Assembly: GCA_021730985.1 (NCBI GenBank)
Contig: JAKFYI010000038.1
Coordinates: forward strand, 1 to 44,131
Direction of reading: 5' to 3'
Source of the DNA: Hyphomicrobiales bacterium
GTDB lineage: Bacteria > Pseudomonadota > Alphaproteobacteria > Rhizobiales > Xanthobacteraceae
DNA: 44,131 bases
The notes under the pieces were generated by a model. That model saw only the letters and a program-made list of their open reading frames with translations. It did not search any database and was not told the DNA's origin. Positions 33,504 through 41,035 of this stretch are shown here, in pieces (position 1 is the stretch's first letter; each line of letters begins with the position of its first letter). A program made the translations under genes and the position numbers.

Positions 33504-35324
33504 TCATTTGTCTTTACGACCCCTCGATGCGCTGGCCGGAGAAGCCAATTGCAAGCGGTACATCCGAAAGGCGCCATATCCTTTTGCAAGATCGATTCGT
33601 CCCGCATAGTTGCATGAGTACTTGGAGCCACCGCGCAATGCCAAGATTGCTGCAAACGGCTCCGTCGCGTAAACCGCGCCAAGGGGCGTGACAGGCTCAA
33701 TTCTCGCCGTTCGCGACACTTCGGAGCCATAGAACGTGGGCTCCTTTCGCACCGGGTCATACCCTTCAAACAGCGGACCGTGATGCAGCGCAACGCGCAA
33801 TTGCGGCGGCGAAGCCAATCCTAGCTTCTTGGCATCGTCGGCCGTGACGCAGTTGTGAAGTGAAAGCGCAAGGTCGGCCGCCACGGAGACGTCATCGAGA
33901 ATCAGATAGAGCGCGTCGCCCCAAGTGTTGCGATAGAGCACATGGCCGCCATAGCCTTCGATCGTGGCGGCGCACCGTTTCATAATGCCGTTCCAGAAAT
34001 GAGGCAGCCGGATTTCAGCGATCTTCGAAAACCCGTGGGCGTCGGTAAAGATAATCGAACGCACCTGGCGCGACGGAAAGTTCTCCGCTTCGTTCCACTG
34101 CTCAATCGCGGGCTGCTGCTTCTTATGACCCGCCGCCGACCGATCAAATTCGATGACGACGCTCTCGCCTCCGGATTCCCTCCACGACGCAATGTCCGTG
34201 GCGGTGCCGGCCTGCCCCCCGTTGGAAACGCCGTCGAAAGCAGCCAACTGAATTGCGCCAGTTTGCAGATGCCGTGCGCGCAATTGCGCCATACCCATCG
34301 CCACTGCGCTTCCGTATGTGAACTGGCATGGATCTCCGACATAGCCGTCGTATGAGGCAAATGTCACGGAGGCCGCGCGGCCGAGGCAATTGTCAAAGCG
34401 CTCTATCCATCGCGCTCCCCCCGGCTCAACCGAATATTTGATGTAATCTTCCTTCTTGAAAGGAAGAACGACATTGAGTTCGATGCCCGCGCGTAAAAAC
34501 GCCTCGGCAAACAATATGTCAGAGCCGCAGGCAAGGCCGCCAAACGCCATACCGATTTCATTTTGCTCGATCGCGGCGTCCAGTTTCGAACGAAGCTCCG
34601 CCTGCCAGCCTTCATCGAGGCCGCCGGGGCCGCTCACCATGTGTCCGCAATAGAAAGCGACCGGCGGTATTGCGAGGGGTGCCAGCAGTTCGGACCCTTC
34701 GGGGTTCGAACTCCGATGTCCGAGTATCCGGGTCAATTGCTTTCGCGTGGTTGCGATCGAGGAAAAATCTTTCCCGGCGAGCTTGCGGGCTCGGCCGAGG
34801 GTTTGGATGGCCGCGGCCCTGAGGTCGAGCAGCAACTCGGCTTCGGCTACCGTCGCGGCGGCGTAGTAACTGGTGTCGCCTTGCAGGATGGGGTCACCGA
34901 GCAGCGCGCGTGCTATCCGTTCGGACTCGGCCTGGTTGCCGGCAAGCAAGAACAACGTTGCAGCATTAATCCCCGGGAAATAATGGCCGCTCTGCTCGAA
35001 CACACGGCGATAGGCCTCGGCGGCCTTGAGCAGGTGCTCAGGCGCCGCCGGCTGCTCCTCAAAGGCCAAATCTTTGAGCAATCGCGCACCCAGTGAGCGC
35101 TCGTCCACCCCATCGTGCGAGGCCAGACCGAACTTCTCATAGAGGTCTTCCGCGTTTTGGGTCGCGCCGGAGTCCGCCATCGCGCGGACGGCAAGATAAC
35201 GCAGGCCGGCGCTGTCAGGACACTCTTCGAGCCCGGCCATTGCGAGGTCGTAGGCTTCGAAGAGATCGCCCCGCTTTCTGGCCGCGTCCGCGTTCGCGAT
35301 GAGTGAATCTTCTCGTAGCGTCAT
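33504..35324 (-). CDS. helical-repeat / SLOG-like / class III nucleotide cyclase fusion
   Basis: The 606-residue cytoplasmic protein has three parts. Residues about 1-205 are TPR-like helical repeats of the kind found in TRAFs-binding/TPR-S sensor regions. Residues about 218-375 contain VAFYCGHMVSGPGG and FGGLACGSDILFAEAFLRAG, a SLOG-like nucleotide-binding pattern. Residues about 420-600 are a class III adenylate/guanylate cyclase domain. Both metal aspartates are present (D428 in FTDAHGFS, D470 in NTWGDAL). The transition-state Asn is Ser (S537 in EVSRTARIE) while its Arg is kept (R541), and the purine-selecting Lys position is Asn. The product is therefore not predictable by standard rules. 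The start at 35324 was chosen as the first ATG of the conserved protein. It is a single gene with its own terminator, next to the island boundary. Confidence 0.82.
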   Translation of the reverse strand: MTLREDSLIANADAARKRGDLFEAYDLAMAGLEECPDSAGLRYLAVRAMADSGATQNAEDLYEKFGLASHDGVDERSLGARLLKDLAFEEQPAAPEHLLKAAEAYRRVFEQSGHYFPGINAATLFLLAGNQAESERIARALLGDPILQGDTSYYAAATVAEAELLLDLRAAAIQTLGRARKLAGKDFSSIATTRKQLTRILGHRSSNPEGSELLAPLAIPPVAFYCGHMVSGPGGLDEGWQAELRSKLDAAIEQNEIGMAFGGLACGSDILFAEAFLRAGIELNVVLPFKKEDYIKYSVEPGGARWIERFDNCLGRAASVTFASYDGYVGDPCQFTYGSAVAMGMAQLRARHLQTGAIQLAAFDGVSNGGQAGTATDIASWRESGGESVVIEFDRSAAGHKKQQPAIEQWNEAENFPSRQVRSIIFTDAHGFSKIAEIRLPHFWNGIMKRCAATIEGYGGHVLYRNTWGDALYLILDDVSVAADLALSLHNCVTADDAKKLGLASPPQLRVALHHGPLFEGYDPVRKEPTFYGSEVSRTARIEPVTPLGAVYATEPFAAILALRGGSKYSCNYAGRIDLAKGYGAFRMYRLQLASPASASRGRKDK

Positions 35325-35374
35325 CAACGACAACGACTCTCTGCCACAAGATTTTGTGCGCCATATTTTGTCGG

Positions 35375-36241
35375 TCAGCTCACCACCAGCCGCGAATGCT
35401 CGCTCTGGCCTTCGGTCAGGCCGCGCGCCTTCATCCAGTCGTAGGCGCGGCCGAACAGCGTGAGATCGTAGTAATCGACGTGCTTGTAGCGGATGAACGC
35501 ACGCAGCAGTTCGTTCGGCTGCAGCGCACCCTTGGCATGCGCCGTGACGTGGTGGGCGTACTTGTAGAAATCCGCGTTGATCAGATCGACCGCCTGGTTC
35601 TCGGCGTCGTAGAACGCCTTGCGCTGCTCGTCGTCGAGGCCGGGTGCCACCACCTCGCCGCCGCGATAGAACGACGCAGCCACGATGTGCGCGCCCTGCT
35701 TCAGGCCGAGGCTGATGAACGGCTCCATCACCGTCACCGCGCGGTAGGTGCCGTTCTTGAGGCCCTCCCAGCGCATCTGCGGCAGCCGGCCGTTGACCAG
35801 CTTGATGTGCTCCGCGCCAATCGCGCTTTCGAGCATCTGCACCGTGGTGTAGTGCGAGCCCGTCAGCTCCTGCACGACCACCGGCACGCCGGCCATGTCG
35901 CGCGGAACCTGCAGCGTCTCGTCGAAGGTGATGATGGCCTGCGCCGCCACCGCCGCCCGCAACGCCGCGATATTGCCGCCGCGCTTGCCGCGCTCCAGCC
36001 GGTCGATGCTCGCCCACTCGCAGACGTTGTAGCTGTCGGCTGCGCCGCAGTCGTATTGCTGCTCCTTGAGCCGCGACATGATCGGCCGTTCGGCCGTGTC
36101 CTTCTCGCGGTCCGCATGCGTCGCCGAGAACTGCACGTCGAGGCCTGCACGCTCGAACAGCCGCTCCTCGATGCCCACGATGACCGGCAGATCGAACACC
36201 TGGTTGTTCGGCGCGATCCGGATGACGGGACGAGCGGACAT
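35375..36241 (-). CDS. periplasmic-binding-protein-fold protein (dihydroxyphthalate decarboxylase/NMT1-like)
   Basis: This 288-residue protein begins SARPVIRIAPNNQVFDLPVI with no signal peptide, then has the two-lobed binding-protein pattern found in NMT1/ThiY- and 4,5-dihydroxyphthalate decarboxylase-like proteins. Recognisable segments are YDCGAADSYNVCEW at about 60-75 and GLKNGTYRAVTVMEPFISLG in the second lobe. The missing export signal argues against an ABC binding protein and for a cytoplasmic decarboxylase or ligand-binding enzyme. The start at 36241 is supported by GGAGG five bases upstream. It is the last gene of the minus-strand half of the catabolic locus, 123 bp after the FAH-family gene. 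The enzymatic role is inferred. Confidence 0.72.
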   Translation of the reverse strand: MSARPVIRIAPNNQVFDLPVIVGIEERLFERAGLDVQFSATHADREKDTAERPIMSRLKEQQYDCGAADSYNVCEWASIDRLERGKRGGNIAALRAAVAAQAIITFDETLQVPRDMAGVPVVVQELTGSHYTTVQMLESAIGAEHIKLVNGRLPQMRWEGLKNGTYRAVTVMEPFISLGLKQGAHIVAASFYRGGEVVAPGLDDEQRKAFYDAENQAVDLINADFYKYAHHVTAHAKGALQPNELLRAFIRYKHVDYYDLTLFGRAYDWMKARGLTEGQSEHSRLVVS

Positions 36242-36364
36242 GGCAGCCTCCGTGCTTGATTGCAGAGGATATTTATCACTGTGGGACATCTGCCGCCACC
36301 GCAATACGGAATGGCGGCTGCGCTTTGCGGCCGCTGCCGTATGCAGAAACGAGCAGTTGGCGAC

Positions 36365-37243
36365 CTACTTGCCGTGCGCGCGGACCTGGATCTTCAGTTC
36401 GCCGAGCTGCGGCAGCGATTTCAGGCTGATCCAGTCGCCGGGCTTCACCGGCCCCACCCCCTCCGGCGTGCCCGTGTAGTAAATGTCGCCCGGATAGAGC
36501 GTGTAGAACGACGAGGCGAACTCGATCAGCCGCGGGATGTCGTAGATCAAAAAACTGGTGTTGCTCTCCTGGCGCTTCTCGCCGTTGACGTGAAGCGTGA
36601 ACGGAACATCGGCCGGATTGGGAATTTCATCCGGCGTGACCAGCCACGGCCCCAGCACGGTGTAGCCGTCGATCGACTTGCGGAAGCTGCGGTCCTCGGC
36701 GCCGCGCGCGGTCATGTCGAGACCGAGCCCGTAGCAGGCGATGTACTCGTAGGCCTTCTCCTTCGGGATATCGCTGCCCTGCTTGCCGATCACGATGCAC
36801 AACTCGGCCTCGTGGTCGTTGCGCCGGTCGGGAAAACGCATCGGGATGCCTTCGGACGGCCCAACCAGCGAGGTGTTCGACTTGAGAAAGATGCCGGCCT
36901 TCTCGATGTCGGGCGAGAACCGCGCCAGCCCCGGCACGGTGTCGCGGAATTTCTGCATCTCCTCGATGTGCTTGCCGTAGTTGGTGGGCGCCGCCAGAAT
37001 CTTCGGCGGCCGCGCCACCGGCGCCAGCAGCTTGACCTGCGAGATCGGTTTGCCGGGCGCGGCCGCAGCCATCTGCTCGAGACGCGCGCGCCAGGCCGGC
37101 AGCGCGGCGATCACCGGGTCCACCTTCGCCGTGTAAGGCGTCGCCGCACGGATTTCGGTCTGCGCCGCGGTCACGTCGTGGACGTTGTCGCCCATCACCA
37201 CGCCAAGCCGGTCGTCGTCATAACGGCAGATCTTCATTTCCAT
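36365..37243 (-). CDS. fumarylacetoacetate hydrolase (FAH) family protein
   Basis: This 292-residue FAH-superfamily protein has the metal-binding DHEAELCIVIGK, GLDMTARGAED, YTVLGPWLVTPDE and GDIYYTGTPEGVGP. Members hydrolyse C-C bonds in 1,3-diketo acids, decarboxylate oxaloacetate-type acids or isomerise ring-cleavage products, so it fits a late step of aromatic degradation. A GAGGA sequence six bases before the second ATG suggests translation may start at 37237 (MKICRYD) rather than 37243. It begins 12 bp after the flavin hydroxylase gene and shares its transcript. Confidence 0.9.
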   Translation of the reverse strand: MEMKICRYDDDRLGVVMGDNVHDVTAAQTEIRAATPYTAKVDPVIAALPAWRARLEQMAAAAPGKPISQVKLLAPVARPPKILAAPTNYGKHIEEMQKFRDTVPGLARFSPDIEKAGIFLKSNTSLVGPSEGIPMRFPDRRNDHEAELCIVIGKQGSDIPKEKAYEYIACYGLGLDMTARGAEDRSFRKSIDGYTVLGPWLVTPDEIPNPADVPFTLHVNGEKRQESNTSFLIYDIPRLIEFASSFYTLYPGDIYYTGTPEGVGPVKPGDWISLKSLPQLGELKIQVRAHGK

Positions 37244-37255
37244 TCCTCAATGGGG

Positions 37256-38452
37256 TTAAAGCGAGAAATCCCTGGCGTCTTCGGCGCCGAACAAGGCGGC
37301 GCCGGCGTTGCGTCCGATGGTCTCGTACTGGTTCGAGACGTGCTGACGCGCCGCTGTGATGTCGGCGAGAATCCGCCCGAACGGCATGTCCGCGTAGATG
37401 CCGGCAGCCCCCGCCGCGCGGAACAGCTTGGTCGCGAGCACCGTGCAGCGGTCCGCAGCGGTCGCCGAATGAAATTTGAAATGCACGCGCTCCGCATAGG
37501 ACGGCATCTCGCCGCGCGCGGCGTACTCTTCCAGCTTGTGCAGATTGCGGTGCAGGATGGTCTTCATCTCGTCGAGGCCGACCGCCACCTCGGCACAGGT
37601 CAACTGCACCATCGGATCGTCGAACGCCTTCGTCCCGAACATGCGGTTGACGCGCGACTTGCCGTACTCGAGGAAGATATCGAGCATGCCTTGCAGCGCG
37701 CCGATCGATGCCACGGCGACGCCGCGGAAGAACACCTGCCCCCACGGCAGCCGGTAGAGCGGCGCGGTGTTGACCGCGAGGCCCGGCGCCACGCCCTTGA
37801 AATTGTCGGCGCTGCGCAGCATCCGGTGCGCCGGGACGAACATATCCTTCACCGCGATGTCGTGGCTGCCGGTGCCCTTGAGCCCGGAGACGTGCCAGGT
37901 GTCGATGATCTCGTAGTCGGTGCGGGGCACGAGGAAGAAACAGCGTTCGGCAAACCCCCCTTCGGGTGTGCCGACGGTCGCGCCGAGAAACGCCCAGTCG
38001 CAATGCTCGCAGCCGCTGGAATAGCGCCAGCGCCCCTGCAGCCGGTATCCGCCCGGCTCGGGCATCGCCGTGCCCGACGGCATCAGCGACGACGAGATCA
38101 GCGTGGAGCGGTCCTTGCCCCAGACATCGTCCGCCGCGCGGTCATCGAACAGCGACAATCCCCACGGATGGGTACCGACCACGCCATAGACCCAGGCAAC
38201 CGACATGTCGCCCTCGGCCAGCGCGATCTCGACATCGAAGTAGGTGCCGATCGGAAGCTCGAAACCGCCCCAGCGCTTCGGCTGCAGCACGCGGAACAGC
38301 CCCGCCTCCTGCATCTCGGCGATCGTTTCCTTGGCGACGCCCCGGTCCCGCTCACCCTGCGCCGCGCGCTTGCGCAGCGCCGGAATCATGGCGCGCGTGC
38401 GCGCGACGATCTCATCGGCGGTCGGCACGGCAACGGGCGTCTTGGCATCCAT
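37256..38452 (-). CDS. acyl-CoA-dehydrogenase-fold flavin monooxygenase (HsaA/group D-like)
   Basis: This 398-residue protein has the acyl-CoA dehydrogenase fold: an N-terminal helical part (about 1-115), the middle beta region with YSSGCEHCDWAFLGA and WHVSGLKGTGSHDI, and a C-terminal helical bundle ending NQYETIGRNAGAALFGAEDA. The pattern SGLKGTGSHD and the lack of the catalytic Glu of true acyl-CoA dehydrogenases fit the group D two-component hydroxylases (HsaA, HpaB-like), which use reduced flavin from a separate reductase. No flavin reductase gene is in the window. It lies between the cupin and the FAH gene in one direction. It probably hydroxylates a phenol or cyclic substrate. Confidence 0.86.
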   Translation of the reverse strand: MDAKTPVAVPTADEIVARTRAMIPALRKRAAQGERDRGVAKETIAEMQEAGLFRVLQPKRWGGFELPIGTYFDVEIALAEGDMSVAWVYGVVGTHPWGLSLFDDRAADDVWGKDRSTLISSSLMPSGTAMPEPGGYRLQGRWRYSSGCEHCDWAFLGATVGTPEGGFAERCFFLVPRTDYEIIDTWHVSGLKGTGSHDIAVKDMFVPAHRMLRSADNFKGVAPGLAVNTAPLYRLPWGQVFFRGVAVASIGALQGMLDIFLEYGKSRVNRMFGTKAFDDPMVQLTCAEVAVGLDEMKTILHRNLHKLEEYAARGEMPSYAERVHFKFHSATAADRCTVLATKLFRAAGAAGIYADMPFGRILADITAARQHVSNQYETIGRNAGAALFGAEDARDFSL

Positions 38453-38475
38453 GATCGCGATCCGGTTCCGGCGCC

Positions 38476-39018
38476 TTACGTCTCGAACTCGACGGTCTTG
38501 AAGTCCGCCGGCATGACGATCTCCAGCACCTCGCAGTCGTCGGAGTAGTCCAGCACCTTGTGCTTGATGCCGCGCGGCTGCAGCCATGCGTCGCCGGCCT
38601 TCATGGTGTGGGTGCCCTGCCCGTCGAAGCTCGACACCATCGAGCCCTTGAGCACATAGATCATCTGGAATTCCGCCTCGTGCAGGTGCTCCTTCGACAC
38701 CACCTTGGGATCGCACTTGCCGACAAAGCGGATGACATGCGCCACCGCCATCCCGCCGGTCGCGTTTTTGATGCCGAGGTCGCGGTACTGCGCGTAGGTG
38801 CGCAAGCCGTCGCTCTTGAAATCCTCGTCGCGCAGCCGGCTGACGACGAAGGCATGCGGACGGTGCTTCGCCTTGGCAGTCGTGCCAACCTTGGCGCTCC
38901 GGCGCACCATCGGCTTCTTCGCGCGCGCCTTGACCGTCGAGCGGGCTTTGCTTTTCACCGCCGCTTTGCGTTGGGAAGTCATCTTGCGTTGGGAAGCCGA
39001 TTTTCGCTTCGAAGTCAT
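38476..39018 (-). CDS. cupin-domain protein with repetitive Lys/Arg-rich N-terminal tail
   Basis: The 180-residue protein has a single cupin domain at about 75-175: HLHEAEFQMIYVLKGSM, FDGQGTHTMKAGDAWLQPRG and HKVLDYSDDCEVLEIVMPAD. The HxHxE ligands suggest metal binding. The first 55 or so residues are almost all Lys, Arg, Ala, Ser and Thr and begin with three tandem hexapeptides (TSKRK, SASQRK, TSQRK) encoded by an 18-bp tandem repeat. Such a tail resembles histone-H1-like basic extensions and could bind nucleic acid or acidic partners. The ribosome site GGAGG lies six bases before the ATG. It is first in the minus-strand half of the catabolic locus and divergent from the MDR gene. Confidence 0.86.
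   Translation of the reverse strand: MTSKRKSASQRKMTSQRKAAVKSKARSTVKARAKKPMVRRSAKVGTTAKAKHRPHAFVVSRLRDEDFKSDGLRTYAQYRDLGIKNATGGMAVAHVIRFVGKCDPKVVSKEHLHEAEFQMIYVLKGSMVSSFDGQGTHTMKAGDAWLQPRGIKHKVLDYSDDCEVLEIVMPADFKTVEFET
38965..39018 (-). repeat. 18-bp tandem repeat (three units) encoding basic hexapeptides
   Basis: Three successive 18-bp units start the cupin gene. Units two and three share the 13-bp CTTCCCAACGCAA (38984-38996 and 38966-38978), and units one and three share ATGACTTC. All encode x-x-S-(K/Q)-R-K. This is local expansion inside the coding sequence. Confidence 0.8.
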
Positions 39019-39140
39019 GGCGATCCTCCGCTGACTTTGTTGGCATCATGCTGCCTTGGCGGTACGGCCACGGCAAGTCTCGCCGCGCCTCTTTTTCGGA
39101 TCGCGCATCCGTGCCATCAGTTCTGCATGGAGAACCAAAG
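39019..39140. promoter_or_regulatory. divergent promoter region of the catabolic locus
   Basis: This 122-bp region separates the start codons of the cupin gene (minus) and the MDR gene (plus) and must hold promoters for both halves of the locus. A near-consensus ribosome site GGAGG serves the cupin. No regulator gene lies in the locus and no operator palindrome stands out, so control is probably by a distant factor. Confidence 0.5.
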
Positions 39141-40106
39141 ATGAAGGCGATCCGCTTCCACGAGATCGGCGGCCCCGAAGTGCTGCGCTTCGAGGATGTC
39201 GAGCTTGCACCGCCGGCTCCCGGCGAGGTGCGGGTCAGGCACACCGCCGTGGCGCTCAACTTCCGCGACATACTGGTGCGCCGCGGCCAGCACGCGGCGA
39301 AGCTGCCGTCGGGTCTCGGCACCGAAAGCGCCGGCGTGATCGAGGCGGTCGGCGCGGGCGTCACCGATATCGCCATAGGCGATCGTGTCGCGACGGTGTG
39401 CCGTCCCGACTGCGCCTATGCCGAGGCGCGCAACGCCCCGGCCATGCGCGTCCTCAAGCTGCCGCCGTCGATCGACGAGCGCACCGCGGCGTCGATGATG
39501 GTGCGCGGCCTGACCGCGCGCTATCTGCTGCACGCCACCTACAAGGTGAAGCCCGGCGACACCATCGTGATCCACGCAGCCGCCGGCGGCGTCGGCCAGA
39601 TCGTCAGCCAATGGGCCAAGCATCTCGGCGCCACGGTGATCGGTACGGTCGGCAGCGACGACAAGATCGCGGTGGCAAAGGCGCACGGCTGCGATCATGT
39701 GTTCGCCTACCACGACTTCTCCAAGCGCGTGCGAGAGGTGACCGGAGGCAAGGGTGTGCCGGTGGTCTATGACTCGGTCGGCAAGCTCACCTTCCGCGGT
39801 TCGCTGGAGTGCCTGGCCCCGCGCGGCGTGCTGGCGTCGTTCGGCGAGGCCTCGGGCGACCCTGAGCCGATCACGGCGCGCGAGCTCGGCAACCTCGGCT
39901 CGCTCTACGTCACGCATCCGAGCCTGATCGACTACACCGCAACCCGCGCCGATCTGCTGGAGACCGCCAACGACCTGTTCGCCGTGGTGGCGAGCGGCGC
40001 GGTCAAGATCGAGATCAACCACACCTATCCCTTGAGCGAAGCCGCGCAGGCGCATCGCGACGTCGAAGGCCGCAAAACCACAGGCTCCGTGGTGCTGATC
40101 CCCTGA
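39141..40106 (+). CDS. zinc-independent quinone oxidoreductase (MDR family)
   Basis: This 321-residue medium-chain dehydrogenase/reductase has the N-terminal GroES-like domain (MKAIRFHEIGGPEVLRFEDV onward) and the NADPH-binding AAAGGVGQIVSQWAK. It lacks the zinc-binding cysteines, so it belongs to the quinone oxidoreductase/crotonyl-type reductases. It reduces quinones or activated double bonds with NADPH. The start at 39141 was chosen because the family opens MKAIRFHE; 31 earlier in-frame residues are not conserved. It is first in the plus-strand half of the catabolic locus, 65 bp before the isocitrate-lyase-like gene, and may reduce a quinoid or enone intermediate. Confidence 0.9.
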   Translation: MKAIRFHEIGGPEVLRFEDVELAPPAPGEVRVRHTAVALNFRDILVRRGQHAAKLPSGLGTESAGVIEAVGAGVTDIAIGDRVATVCRPDCAYAEARNAPAMRVLKLPPSIDERTAASMMVRGLTARYLLHATYKVKPGDTIVIHAAAGGVGQIVSQWAKHLGATVIGTVGSDDKIAVAKAHGCDHVFAYHDFSKRVREVTGGKGVPVVYDSVGKLTFRGSLECLAPRGVLASFGEASGDPEPITARELGNLGSLYVTHPSLIDYTATRADLLETANDLFAVVASGAVKIEINHTYPLSEAAQAHRDVEGRKTTGSVVLIP

Positions 40107-40171
40107 CGCGTGCCCTTGAGGCAGAGGGCGCGATCCTGCACCATCGGCCTCCGTTCGCAGCACAGGTTCCG

Positions 40172-41035
40172 ATGCCAAGCACCACCCGCCGTGAATTCCG
40201 CGATCTGCTGAAGCCCGGCGCGGCGCTGCTGCTGCCCGGCGTCGCCAACGCGCTCGCCGCGCGCGTGGCCGCCGACATCGGCTTCGGCGCGGCCTACATC
40301 ACGGGCGCCGGCATCGCCAACACGCATCTCGGCATTCCCGACAACGGCCTGGTGACGCTCACGGAGCTCACCGATCATGTCGCGGCGATCCGCGATGTAT
40401 TTCCGGGCCCGTTGATGGCGGACGCCGACACAGGCTTTGGCAATGCGCTCAACATGCAGCGCACCATCAAGGCGCTGGAGCGGGCCGGCGCCGACGCGAT
40501 CCAGATCGAGGACCAAGTGTTTCCGAAGCGCTGCGGCCACTTCGAGGGCAAGGAGGTTATTCCCGCCGCCGAAATGGTCTCCAAGATCAAGGCCGCGGTT
40601 GACGCGCGCACCGACGCCGACCTGCTGATCGTCGCGCGCACCGACGCGATCGCGGTCGAAGGCTTCAACGCCGCAATGGACCGCGCGCACGCGTTCCGCG
40701 AAGCCGGCGCCGACGTGGGCTTCGTCGAAGCGCCAACCTTGCCCGAGCAGATCGCAGCGATCGGCCGCCTGCCCTGGCCGCAACTCGCCAACATCGTGAT
40801 TGGTGGCAAGACACCGGAGCTGCCCAACGAAAAATTCCAGGAGTTGGGCTTCGCCGGCGTGCTCTATGCCAACACCGCGTTGCAGGCCGCCGTGCTCGGC
40901 ATGCAGCGCGCGTTATTGCATTTGAGGCAGCACGGCAGCATGGCGGGCGGCACCGATCTTCTTGCGACCTTCGCCGAGCGCCAACGGCTCGTTGATTTCG
41001 CAGGGTTCCAGGATATGGAGCGCAAATACAAATGA
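40172..41035 (+). CDS. isocitrate lyase / PEP mutase superfamily protein
   Basis: This 287-residue TIM-barrel enzyme has the metal-binding LMADADTGFG (D84, D86) and QIEDQVFPKRCGHFEGKEVI, whose KRCGH carries C121, the catalytic Cys of the lyase branch. Presence of KRCGH points to a C-C lyase such as methylisocitrate, dimethylmalate or oxaloacetate-type cleavage rather than a phosphonate mutase, which lacks this Cys. A role in splitting a substituted malate or similar acid at the end of the pathway is likely. It overlaps the downstream flavin hydroxylase gene by four bases, so translation is coupled. The precise substrate is unknown. Confidence 0.9.
   Translation: MPSTTRREFRDLLKPGAALLLPGVANALAARVAADIGFGAAYITGAGIANTHLGIPDNGLVTLTELTDHVAAIRDVFPGPLMADADTGFGNALNMQRTIKALERAGADAIQIEDQVFPKRCGHFEGKEVIPAAEMVSKIKAAVDARTDADLLIVARTDAIAVEGFNAAMDRAHAFREAGADVGFVEAPTLPEQIAAIGRLPWPQLANIVIGGKTPELPNEKFQELGFAGVLYANTALQAAVLGMQRALLHLRQHGSMAGGTDLLATFAERQRLVDFAGFQDMERKYK

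Noticed and set aside
33140..33793. 217-codon minus-strand open frame containing GRIRTCDPQLRS
   Set aside because: The peptide is the well-known spurious translation of antisense tRNA sequence; it spans the attR tRNA fragment and the cyclase 3' end.
36260..38548. 762-codon plus-strand open frame opposite FAH and hydroxylase genes
   Set aside because: Antisense shadow of two clearly conserved genes; composition atypical for a protein and no domain seen.
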